Positions 31,197 to 40,589 of a stretch of DNA of 64,000 nucleotides are shown piece after piece. The notes below the pieces were generated by a model. The model saw nothing but the letters and a program-made list of their open reading frames with translations. It made no database searches and was not told where the DNA came from. Source of the stretch: Loripinus fragilis (Eukaryota > Mollusca > Bivalvia > Lucinida > Lucinidae); assembly GCA_964019695.1 (NCBI GenBank), contig OZ026528.1, positions 53,970,495 to 54,034,494 on the forward strand, written 5' to 3'. Both the position numbers and the translations under genes were made by a program. Position 1 is the first letter of the stretch, and every line of letters begins with the position of its first letter.

Positions 31197-34100
31197 CGGT
31201 AAATCTTGTATTAGTTCGTACACTCGAAAAGTTCGTACACCATAAATTATTCATGCCCGGTCAGCTCAAAATGTCATGTATTAGTTCGTACAGTGGTCAT
31301 TTTCCTATTTGTAATTTTTAATAGTTCGTACACACCGTTTTTTCCGTTCATTTGGTCAGTGTGTCTGTCTACGATGCTTTCGTTTTTCGTCGAGCACGTC
31401 AGTTAACAAACATATCAACGGAACAGGAGCGTTTCGCCTGTCAGTGCGATCGTCAGTGTCGCTTATGCGCGTGCATCCAGCATTGATGCATGCCAAAGTG
31501 AAACTTTTATTCAATGATAAACGCTAGGTTCAATGAACGTCGGACTGATGCAAATCGCGGAGATATTTTGTCCAGTCATGACAAAAATCAAATACATGTA
31601 CACAACCACGCGCGCGTGCACACATTGTCCTACGTAGCCTTTCTGGTCTTTCTGTGTCATAAATGTCTTTCTGTGTCATAAATATGCCCAAGCGTCTTTT
31701 TTTTTTTTTTGAATCACTGGATCCGAGCATGATGAAACCATATCGGCTGGTGTTTATCACAAATGTTATCAGCGAAGGCTCAGGGGAGCCTGTGCTTTTG
31801 TGCAATCTCGTCGGGTAACTCAAAGTTTTGGAGTGGATGGAGAATCTAGACACCTACGTACGTACTCCCACTAATTAGCTGTGCTTTAAATGTGCGTGCA
31901 TCAATTTCATTTCTAAGTTTCACCAAAACGCGCACGCAATAAGCGTGATAAAATAACTATATACATTGTATATCCGATGGAACTTTTTATCAAACAAAGA
32001 CGACACTAATGAGCCTACCGCGGCGTCCTCATGAAATTGTATTATGGGTCTTACACATTAAATGATTCCTGTGGATCATCACACGTACGCACAGACGCAC
32101 AAACCAAGATAACAAGTGATTTATGCATGCTTCTGCATCATGCTTTACATTGAGCTGTCTATGAAACGAGCCAGTTCATGAGATTATGGTACCTCTCGCA
32201 CATGCAACCAGCGAAGGCTCAGACGAGCCTGCACATCCGCACAGTCTTGCCAGGGGCATAAATGCTCACATCCAAGGAATGTAGATGAAGGTGCATGTCT
32301 AAAGTTAGGCTTATAGTCCCACTTACTAACACCACAACAATTGCTTGCTTTCAGATAAGAAAAAAATGGTCGAAAAAGCCTCTTGTTTACCGTCCGTGTA
32401 TTTTTAAATTTTAAATTTGCAACTTAGCCTTTTTACCCAATTCCGCGAGAAACTTTTTTGTATGCAAACAATAAAGGCGCAGATCAGCCAGCCTGCGCAG
32501 TTCTACCAATTATCGCTAGAAAGTATGATAGCTAAACCTGCTACATGCAAAAAATAAAATTCCTGTCAGACATGCGTGCGCGGATCCAGACAATTCCAAC
32601 GGAGGGGGGGGGTCGAATTGCTTCTCGAGGGAGGTTCGTACCAGTTTTTTTCTTGTAGGAAACAAATGGCAACTTATGATTTTTATAGGGAGGTCCGGAC
32701 CCCCTGCCCCCTCTGTCTCCACCCATATCAGAGCTTCAAACAGTTTGAATTCACATTTTATTTTTTTTTTTTGGCTGGGCCTGGTCAATTCACAAAACGT
32801 CTGCTAATTATATCAGCTGACGCCAAGGGCAAAGACAGCATGATCCTTTTTAAAATCAAAGAGACCGCGCACATCAATTCCGGCCACGTGTTGTTTTAAA
32901 GTTTGGGGTCGCCAGTGATGATGGCCTTGACGCAAGAAAATGTACATTGCACCAGGAATTTTTGTCAGGCGGGAAGGGGGGGGGGTCTAGGCCCGGCGGC
33001 CAGAAAACAGTCTGGACAATGTTTTTTTTAGTCATCAACTTATTTTACAGTTTAAAGAGTGGATCCAATGGTTTTATTACAGAGGGGAGGAGGGGGTCCA
33101 ACTTCTTCCAGGGGGTGGGGTGTCCAAAGAAACCCATATAACTTGTGATTTTCCAGGGGAGGGGGGGGGGGGGGGTCCGAACCCCCTAACCCCCCTCTGG
33201 ATCCGCACGTGGGGTCGCCTGACGCCACTGTTTGCTTACAAAATCATGGTCTATCAAAATTTAAATAAAACTGAAAAATACCACCCAACGACGACTAAAC
33301 GGGAAAAAGTATCTCCTGCTGGTCGAGATAGCAAGTGCGAATCCAGAGGGGGGGGGGGGGGGGGGGGGGGGTCAGGACCCCCTGGAAAATCACAAGCTAT
33401 ATGGGTTTCTATAGGGTATAAGCAACTGGACCCCCTGGAAAAAGTTGGACCCCCCCCTGAAAAATGTTCGACCCCCTCTGGAACCTTGAAAAATGATACT
33501 TTTTTCGAAATTAACCATTTGACTTCAGTTAAATAAGCTGAGGACTAAAAAAAAAAACGTTGTCAGGGCTTTTTTGTCAGATTGACCCGGACCCCCCCCC
33601 CCACCCCCCTGACGAAAAATCCTGGATCCACGCATGGAAAGCAAGGTGTACACGGGATAGCATGGTGTTCAAATAGCAGTGAAAAGACTAGCATGTGCAT
33701 CCAACCCTGTTTCTGGCTGTAAAAGAGTCAGTCAGCCTCAAATCACGAAAGACAGATTTTCTCATGCAATGGCTTTTCCATGGTCAAGCGACCGAAAATG
33801 ACAAAGTACGGGAATCTGGTTCTACATTGATTGTCATTATCATAATCTTAGAATGCTAGCAGCCTAACACCGAGCTATATTGGGTCCGAGCTAACACGTA
33901 AGGGGGTGTGCAAACAAGCTGAGCATGTTATGTCGCCACAAGGAATACGACGTATGATGAAGACTCGAACCAACCAACCTATGCAGAAATATAGGTGTTC
34001 ATACAAAGCCTTTAAATGGAGTAAGCGTTCGCAAAAACGTAAGTTGTGGGTCTTTTTACAATATGAAGGCAGAGAAACGTACTACTCTGATTCATGAGAG

Positions 34101-34804
34101 TTCTGCGTCCCAGTTGTTCATATTTCATATTTAGAAGTCGCCATTTTCATTTTCAGTTTTTATTCCAAATCAATGAGTGTACGCGTACGCCTAACCTGTA
34201 GGACTGAATGAACGTACATGTATTATCTTGTCTACTTCTATGCTGCATTTTCGAGGGTTCTTAGAAAATAAGAACCTACATCATGACCAAAAACGAAAGC
34301 TGCGATACACATTGCTGTGTTACGTTGTAGAGCTAGCCGTCGTTGTATTTTTGTTATGATTCCTCGGACCCAGTGGGCCAATCAAGACAATCGTCATAGA
34401 ACAAGTCCGACGTGACATCTCTTCCGTAAAGCAGGCCTATGTAAAGTTGGCCTGAAACCGGGTAATATCGCCGGGTATATCACACATTGCATGTGAGTCG
34501 GTTGAAACGGCAATCCGGACTTTTATGTTTGGTTGTTTATTTTCAATCCTTCACCATGCTATAAAGAATGTTAGTTTAATTGAAAATACTGATCAGACAT
34601 TCAGCCTGTAATTAGGCTAAAAGGATAAACAGAAATTCCTCCCTCTTTGGCAATTTTCGCATGTTTTTGGTCCCGTTTTTCGATCTTCAGAATTTCATTT
34701 TATTAGTTCGTACAGTCCCGTTTCTCAGAAAAATATTTTTTATTAGTTCGTACACAGCGAAAAATAATTATTTCTTACTGTACGAACTAATACAAGATTT
34801 ACCG
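31197..34804. mobile_element. Long TA-target element with TTCGTACA arrays, copy 1
   Basis: A 3608-bp unit flanked by TA (31195-31196 and 34805-34806). The first and last 26 bp are exact inverted repeats starting CGGTAAATCTTGTATTAGTT and ending at TTCGTACA. Subterminal TTCGTACA motifs recur: four at the left end, three at the right, mostly as TATTAGTTCGTACA. Copy 2 is at 57585-60972, about 95% alike by eye. Copy 1 has about 255 bp (near 31590-31840) that copy 2 lacks. The interior has long G/C tracts near GGATCC words and no recognisable transposase. TA duplication suggests a Tc1/mariner/pogo-type helper (inference). Confidence 0.9.
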
Positions 34805-34834
34805 TAGGCACTGAGAAGAGAATACAAAGTGCCT

Positions 34835-35150
34835 ATAAGCAGGCTTTAAGGCCCGCCACTGGCTTAGGCTGCTGTCCGTTCTAAGGCGGTGGTTCTGTTG
34901 TTGTTGACTTTTTGTTTATTGTTACTCCCATTGTGGGAGTCTGTAATTGTTCTATGTTTTATTGTATACGTTACTTTATGTCCATTCTAGTATTGCAATC
35001 ATCTTGATGGGGAAGAGAGCTGGTTGCTTTGCTTAATTTGTCTTCCTGGTGTCTTGTGATGGTTGAGTGGCTCTTCCTGGCGGTGCCGTGGGGTTGTCTG
35101 CTGTTTGTGATTGTGGTATTTCCCGATCATACTAACTTACTATTTTTAAG
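34835..35150 (+). repeat. RepA, longest forward copy
   Basis: Begins GCTTTAAGGCCCGCCACTGG and runs through CTGTCCGTTCTAAGGCGGTG, TTGTTACTCCCATTGTGGGA, GCAATCATCTTGATGGGGAA and TCCTGGCGGTGCCGTGGGGT to GATCATACTAACTTAC. The inverted copy at 40949-41225 is almost identical, which shows that the unit is mobile. Confidence 0.85.
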
Positions 35151-35159
35151 TGCGTAAAA

Positions 35160-35257
35160 TTCTGAATCTTTTCTTATCAGATCAAACAAGTATGTATTTT
35201 AGGTGCTCAAAAGCTTTTAAAAGAAGGTTCTTTTGAGTATGAAGTTGAGAAATAAGT
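35160..35257. repeat. Degraded palindromic element next to exon 2
   Basis: TTTTCTTATCAG, GTGCTCAAAAGCTTTTAAAA and GAAGGTTCTTTTGAGTATGA, then TTGAGAAATAAGTT. It ends about 10 bases from the exon 2 donor. Confidence 0.6.
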
Positions 35258-35267
35258 TAAAACCTAC

Positions 35268-35341
35268 CCGTCTCATTCTTAGTTCTTCTATTATCTCATA
35301 TGTTAGTGAACGAAACCTCATCCTTTCTATATTGGAGAAGC
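35268..35341 (-). CDS. Coiled-coil gene, exon 2
   Basis: A 74-nt exon. Acceptor TTGTTTCAG; donor CGG|GTAGGT. Two bases complete the Gly codon split with exon 1, then 24 codons: FSNIERMRFRSLTYEIIEEL then RMRR. It ends in phase 0 and so fits exon 3. Only this frame is open. Confidence 0.75.
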
Positions 35342-35980
35342 CTGAAACAAATGTATGTAACTTTATTACAATTTCGAACAATAGGTGCCTGCCAAAAAGG
35401 CCTCGACAAACAGTGCAGACCCAGATCAGACTGCTTCTGAAGAAGCATCTCTCCTCACATAACCAACATTTCAGTTGAGAACAGAAAGTACCATGTAACA
35501 TATAAATCAATGAAATATAGGATAATTAGTTGACTGTAAGGCCTGTTTCAAAAGTGAAACACTTAAAGCTGCATAGTCTGTAACTTTTGATCTTTTAATT
35601 TTAGAACTAATGTTCCTATTTTTCAAGACCACAGTTAAAAACCTAAAATTCAGGTATACATTTTACCAATTTCGTAAATCTTAACAAATTATCAGTATCA
35701 GAACAACAGCATTTATGTTAAACTTAACTGTCTATAATTATTGGAGGGATGCAAATAATTACCAACACACCTGTTTTTATGAGATAATTCACTTTTCCGT
35801 GCAGTTTTCAGCTATAGTGAACAGATTTATTGTGAAAACATAACTTAATTATACTTTTACAAATGATTTAAAAAGAAAATAAAAAAATTCGAAAAATGTT
35901 CTTAGTTGCAGACCTAGTCTCTTTAAGTGAAATAGGATGCATGAAATTTAATGTCATATTTCAAAGATCACAAAAGTTCA
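35342..35980. other. Intron sequence, no repeat recognised except one palindrome arm
   Basis: 35405-35440 contains GTGCAGACCCAGATCAGACT and TTCTGAAGAAGCA of the shared palindrome family. The remainder is AT-rich. Confidence 0.5.
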
Positions 35981-35986
35981 TGTTTG

Positions 35987-37073
35987 CAGGGCTCTACAGT
36001 AAGCATGTTCCTATAGTACCTGCACTAGTGGAATCATGGTCAGGACAAGTAAATTCTGGGCCCTGGTAGCCCGATTGGGCTAGTTCAAGGAAAAAACTTT
36101 CAAGTGTAGCACAGATGGTTACTCACCCAATCCCATGAAGTTCAACTTATTAATGAAGAAACAGATTTTATTAACAGACTTGCACATGCATGCACAAGTT
36201 AACAGCTTTTTTGGCACTTGCAAATGCCTCGGCTCCTCTAATGTTTAATTTTATATAATTTTCATAGCTCCAGATAAGGATTGGAAGCAATTGGGTATTT
36301 ACCCACCTCTTTTTGGCTTAATTGGGTATTTCAAATTTTAAATTGGGTATTTCAAGTTTTTGTATTGGGTATCCATCTGAAAGCAAATAGGCAATGAAAC
36401 CGGGCCTGCGCTAGTTTCTCCTGATTTTTTTTATTTACTTTCGGTTTCACTTGATTCTTGATTCACTTTCAGAAAGCCCACTGACAATACTGCTTTAGTA
36501 CATCTGAGACCGCTATTTCCGACTTATTTCAAAATCCAATGTATTTATCAAGTCATCTTTGATTCTTCAAACCTTCAACGCAGTATTAAAGTTGAGTTAC
36601 TTCTGTACGAGACGATAATATTTGTTGGCTTTTTCGCCATTGTTATCGTAAAGTGAGATGAATGTCGTTATTGTGTAAATATTGGGTACCGCTAAATAGC
36701 GATAAGAATGTTCCTGGACTGGTTTACAATTTAATATACTAGATTTGGCACCATGCCATGTATAAATTTGTACCCAACAGTGGCCAGTGTTGTATACAAA
36801 AACGGCAATCGCAAAGCGTCATACGCTATGAAAAAGTTCTGAATTGAGTATCAAGAATTTTTATTGCGTTTTTGTACGCACAGAAATTAATTTTATTGCG
36901 TTTTGGGGTCCAAGCAATTGCGTAAATACGCAATACGCAGCCTTATCTGGGGCTATGATTTTAAAATCAGCGCATTTTAGGTCAGGGCTAGTGCATTTTA
37001 GGTCGGGACAAGTACATTTAACAAGTCCTTGTCAGACAGGGCTTGTAGGTTAAAATGTTAATGTAGAGCCCTG
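35987..37073. mobile_element. hAT-like element (CAGGGCTCTACA ends), host of a nested element
   Basis: Ends CAGGGCTCTACAGTAA and, inverted, CAGGGCTCTACATTAA. TGTTTG lies directly outside both ends (35981-35986 and 37074-37079), a 6-bp target duplication. It carries AGTGCATTTTAGGTCGGGAC-type words near the right end. The 695-bp unit at 36263-36957 sits inside it. No transposase frame was found. Confidence 0.85.
36263..36957. mobile_element. Nested hAT-like element (CATAGCT ends)
   Basis: Starts CATAGCTCCAGATAAGG and ends in the inverse CCTTATCTGGGGCTATG. ATTTT on both sides (36258-36262 and 36958-36962) gives a 5-bp target duplication. Same element as 26711-27371, in the same orientation. Confidence 0.9.
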
Positions 37074-37139
37074 TGTTTGGTGCATTAATACCAATGCACC
37101 TGAATTTAAATTTATGCTAAGATTCATTGGAATCTAGGA

Positions 37140-37290
37140 TCATGTCTCCAGATAGGAATATGTTATTGAAAATTGTTTTTCTTATTTCTTAACCAAGACA
37201 TATGCTGTGGGTACTCAAAAGAACCGTCTCATTGAGACGGTTCTTTTGAGCACCCAAAACACTTGTTTAAATTAATGAAAATAATTAAAA
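37140..37290. repeat. Palindromic element (CAAAAGAACCGTCTC family)
   Basis: CTCAAAAGAACCGTCTCATT mirrored across GAGACGGTTCTTTTGAGCAC; left ACATATGCTGTGGGTA and right ACCCAAAACACTTGTTTAAA. Confidence 0.85.
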
Positions 37291-37343
37291 TTTTATGCAA
37301 AAAAATCCATATCCGAACCTATGTTGGATTTCGCAGATATATT

Positions 37344-37573
37344 TGAGCCGCGACACAAGATTTCTAACAATGTGGTGTGTGCAACCAGCAAAGGCTCAGA
37401 CCAGCCTGCACATCTGATCAGAGCCTTTGCTAGTCGCTTGAATATTCTATGACTGTTAAGCTACTGACTGAAAAGCATTTGGAGTTTCTAAGCTTTAAAG
37501 GAGGCTGTACAGGCTTGTCTGAATCTACACTTGTCAAAATGTCAGATTATTGGAAATCACATGTCGCGGCTCA
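37344..37573. mobile_element. MITE with TGAGCCGCGACA ends, directly 3' of exon 1
   Basis: Ends TGAGCCGCGACACAAGATTT and GGAAATCACATGTCGCGGCTCA, flanked by ATTT/AAAT. In the sense of the minus-strand gene it starts nine bases after the exon-intron boundary of exon 1. Confidence 0.9.
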
Positions 37574-37581
37574 AATTTTAC

Positions 37582-37645
37582 CTTCAGAGGATTTGCCATC
37601 GCCATCACAGTTTACTTCACCTGACATGGTCTTTCTTCTAAAATC
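37582..37645 (-). CDS. Coiled-coil gene, exon 1 of coding sequence
   Basis: A 64-nt exon with acceptor CTCTTTTTAG and donor AAG|GTAAAA. Eighteen bases of leader precede ATG at 37625-37627; 15 codons read MSGEVNCDGDGKSSE and one base is left over (phase 1), which joins GC of exon 2 to give Gly. Because it begins with an acceptor, a non-coding exon must lie further up (above 37.7 kb). With the five downstream exons it gives at least 183 residues: an acidic, polar head followed by near-continuous coiled coil. I do not recognise the family. Two MITEs lie within 20 bp on either side. Confidence 0.7.
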
Positions 37646-37666
37646 CTAAAAAGAGCAATGGTCTTA

Positions 37667-37848
37667 CAGTAAAACCTGTCTAACGGGCCACTAAAAAAAG
37701 ATGAAACAAAGGTCTTAAATGGTAGCTTAATGATTGCAGAATGCTCTCTTGGAGCATTCTGCAATACTTTTGACCTGCATTAATAATGATATTAAATTGG
37801 TCTTTGCGATTCTTCTTTTTGAGTGGCCGTTCAAGACAGGCATTACTG
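37667..37848. mobile_element. TA-target MITE, directly 5' of exon 1
   Basis: TA on both sides, ends CAGTAAAACCTGTCTAAC and ACAGGCATTACTG; internal GCAGAATGCTCT / GGAGCATTCTGC hairpin. It ends 19-20 bp from the acceptor AG of exon 1. Confidence 0.9.
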
Positions 37849-38039
37849 TATTTCCAGTTACATGCAATAGTATAGCTTTGTAAGAACACTTCAGTTAATC
37901 CTTGTCCTGCTGAACCCAGATTTATCCTTTTTTGAAAGCACTGTAGAACTAGAATGCAGTTGATGGTACACCATTGCAAATACCCAGTTTTTTTTTTATC
38001 TAAGGAAAGCATAGATGCAAAGTTACATCAAACTGTTTA

Positions 38040-38340
38040 GGAGATGCATTTACAAGAAAATACATTATTTGACCCTTGACCTTAGGTCTGGTCATACAAA
38101 ATGCTGCCCAGTACCCTCTACATCATGTGACCTATACTCCTGCAAAGGTTATACTCATAGCTGCTATGCCCCAAGGGGGTACATTTACAAGAAAGGGATC
38201 AAGGTCATGCTAAACATTGTCCAGTACTCTCTACATCTGTGACCCATGCACCTGCAAAATTTGAAGTTGCTATGTCCAACAGTTTATAAGGAGATACATT
38301 TACAATAAAAAACATTATTTGAACTTTGTCCTTGACCAAT
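38040..38340 (+). repeat. Degenerate tandem repeat, about 130-bp units
   Basis: Three starts of ACATTTACAAGAAA-like sequence (38047, 38179 and 38294), each followed by a CTTTGACCTTGACC-like segment and CAGTACTCTCTACATC. It resembles the long tandem-unit elements (28268-29930) only in style. Confidence 0.6.
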
Positions 38341-38454
38341 AAAAAAAGATAGTCCGAGATCTGGTTGCCAGAAAAAAACAGGGTTACTTTTTTTTAACCT
38401 TTGTTTTTCTGGCATTTTAATATTGAAGGGAGTGAGCATACAAATAAGTGTTGA

Positions 38455-38600
38455 CAGGCGCCTAATTAAGAGTGTGTAACAGAAAATTATTTTCTTATTT
38501 CTCAACCAAAACGTTTGTTCTGGGTACTCAAAAGAACTGTCTCAATCGGTTCTTTTGAGCACCCAAAACATATGTTAAAATTGATGGGTAAGAAAATGAT
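38455..38600. repeat. Palindromic element (CAAAAGAACCGTCTC family)
   Basis: AAGAGTGTGTAACAGAAAAT, TTATTTCTCAACCAAAACG, CTCAAAAGAACTGTCTC, GGTTCTTTTGAGCACCCAAA and ATTGATGGGTAAGAAAA. Confidence 0.85.
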
Positions 38601-38889
38601 TACAAATTTGACTGAAATTTTTTGCTTAACTATAGACCTATAAGTTGATAGAAATTAACAGATATCCCGAGCAAACATTGTGATGATTGTTCTGAAAGGA
38701 AAGCATGTATTTTTTCCCTACATCGTTGCATTTGTTTGTTTTCATCATTACTACACTCTGAAAAGTAGCAAAATTTGTCTGTTATACCAGTAGCTTACTA
38801 TAGTGATATTTATTAGGTCGCCTCTTTAGAGGAGAGAGATGAATGGATGGACGGATGGATGGATACAAACAGAGGGACAACCTGCACAG

Positions 38890-39025
38890 AATCCCTTCTT
38901 TCTTGCTCTATTTTCTGCCTCTCAAGCATTATAGGCTGGTGTAATTTGTACCCTCTTGATTGCTGGTAAATACCATAGGGTTCTTTAACCTGCACAAGGG
39001 GAGACTTTCCCTGCACAGGGGACAT
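38890..39025 (-). CDS. Possible short exon, weak
   Basis: The reverse strand has an open stretch reading VKEPYGIYQQSRGYKLHQPI then MLERQKIEQERRDSVQ, bounded by CCTTGTGCAG and CAG|GTTGTC. That would be a 108-nt phase-0 exon (about 38886-38993). The composition looks protein-like, and it lies upstream of exon 1 of the minus-strand gene. TGTGCAG recurs three times here, so the boundaries are unsure. I do not recognise it. Confidence 0.3.
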
Positions 39026-39047
39026 CCAGTTAACGTCTCCATCCGGC

Positions 39048-39192
39048 GCACTTATCTAGTGTCGTCCCTGCAAATGAAGTTCTAGGGGACGTGTGTTACG
39101 ACACCAAAACTTTCCTAGCCGCGAGCGGGGATCAAACCTGGGACCTCTAGCATCAGGGACAAGTGAGCTAACCACTGAGCTACCACACATAC
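39048..39192 (-). mobile_element. tRNA-derived SINE, family C
   Basis: Reverse strand: GTGGTAGCTCAGTGGTTAGC (box A), GAGGTCCCAGGTTTGATCCC (box B), then GTCGTAACACACGTCCCCTA and GCAGGGACGACAC. Different head from families A and B. Confidence 0.8.
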
Positions 39193-39354
39193 ACTGAGAT
39201 GTTGCCGAATCTAATGAAAGGAATGACAGATCGATGACTAGGTTTTTTAAGTACAACAGCTAATTTACTCATTATTATTTTAATAATGGGAAATCGCATG
39301 TTGGTGACCTTTAATAGCTAGTTACTCGTTTTCTTTAATGGGATATTGGCTGTT

Positions 39355-39525
39355 CAATGGCGGATCCAGAGTGGGGTTCAGGGGGCTTGCTTGAACCACT
39401 CTCTCGCCTTGAGACAAAATCTCATTTTCATGAGCCTCATGATGAGGATATTTCAGTAAAATCAGCAAACTAAACCCCTTTTATATATATGAAACCCCTT
39501 TCCAGACATCACGGATCAGCCCCTG
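39355..39525. mobile_element. hAT-like MITE (CAATGGCGGATCCAG end)
   Basis: Left CAATGGCGGATCCAGAG; right, inverted, CAGGGGCTGATCCGTGATG. Relatives are at 13127-13321 and 46854-47155. No clean target duplication. Confidence 0.65.
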
Positions 39526-39814
39526 ATGCTGGTACCTCCTGTCAATAGTTTATAGTCTCGGTCTTTAAATAAAATTTGTCTTACGTCGTATGTCGTTCAA
39601 CACTTTCCGAATATATGTGGCACCCGACCACTTCCACCATCGCTTAATTATCTCATTATTTTTTACATTTTCCACGTTAAACAGAATTTGGAGGTATATC
39701 TACCTTTCACGAAAAATTTACACTGTAAATAATTTGATGTATATATGTAAAATATAGTGTTACAAAAACAAAAGATAAAATAAGTTTAGTTGATTTTGCT
39801 CAATATCGCATCGT

Positions 39815-39965
39815 CTGCTTTCCCGCCAAATGTCGTGCATGAAATTCAAACTCCCCAGGCGCAAGTCAAAACGTCCCCAAGTCAAACGCCCCCAAAATCC
39901 CAAAACGTCTCCATCTATACAAAAAAGTTGGTCAAATCGTCCCAGTTAAAACGTCCCCAATTTAC
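39815..39965. promoter_or_regulatory. E2F-like box and AAACGTCCCCAA repeat cluster
   Basis: TTTCCCGCCAAA at 39820-39831 matches the E2F consensus. Next to it are five near-repeats of AAAACGTCCCCAA (39865-39962). It sits upstream of the minus-strand coiled-coil gene. Whether this is a promoter or a MITE end is open. Confidence 0.3.
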
Positions 39966-40049
39966 TAATGATAAAATCGGCAGAAACCTGATCATTTTGT
40001 CTATTCAAATTCATTTACTCTGGCGATCAGATATCTGATCATTATCTAA

Positions 40050-40589
40050 TCAGAGGTGAGTGAAAAATTTTGAATTTCGAAAAAAAATCTTCTGGCTGGG
40101 TCATTTAAATGAGACCCCTGAACTCAGATGGGGCAAGACTATTCCAATAGGGAATAGTCCTTCGAAATAAAAGAATACTTCAGGGCATCACTATAAAGTA
40201 TGGGGCCTGCAATAGTGTGAGTTGTGTGATGACCTGATAGATCTTGTACTCTGAGACGGGGTCCGTTGTGTCTAAATATCAATAGAAGACCAGAAGGGGC
40301 CCAAGAATCGAGAGATTAAATAAGGCCTCGGATACAGTAAGAATAGACATAGACCCGCAATGAACCTTGTGGGAAAAATGAGAGATGACTGATCCCTACG
40401 GGCCTCACTTACTTTTTGGCCATGCAGTTCATCAAGCATCTCACCAACATAACACAACTAGTGTTGCGCCACCTCCTGCAGGTCCAGCGGGCTGTTGTCC
40501 TCTGTACCTTCTACACCTGTTGTATCTGAGTTTTACAATATTGGCTCCAAATAGGTGCCAAAGTTTTATATGCAACCTTCTTAGTACTC
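40050..40589. other. No gene seen
   Basis: Contains CCTGCAGGTCCAGCGGGCTG and other GC-richer words without an open frame that I trust. Possibly 3' LINE sequence of the element that follows. Confidence 0.4.

Noticed and set aside
33906..34097. 63-codon open frame repeated in both long-element copies (also 60044-60235)
   Set aside because: It starts from GTG, has no motif, and all three base differences between copies change an amino acid, so there is no sign of protein-level selection.
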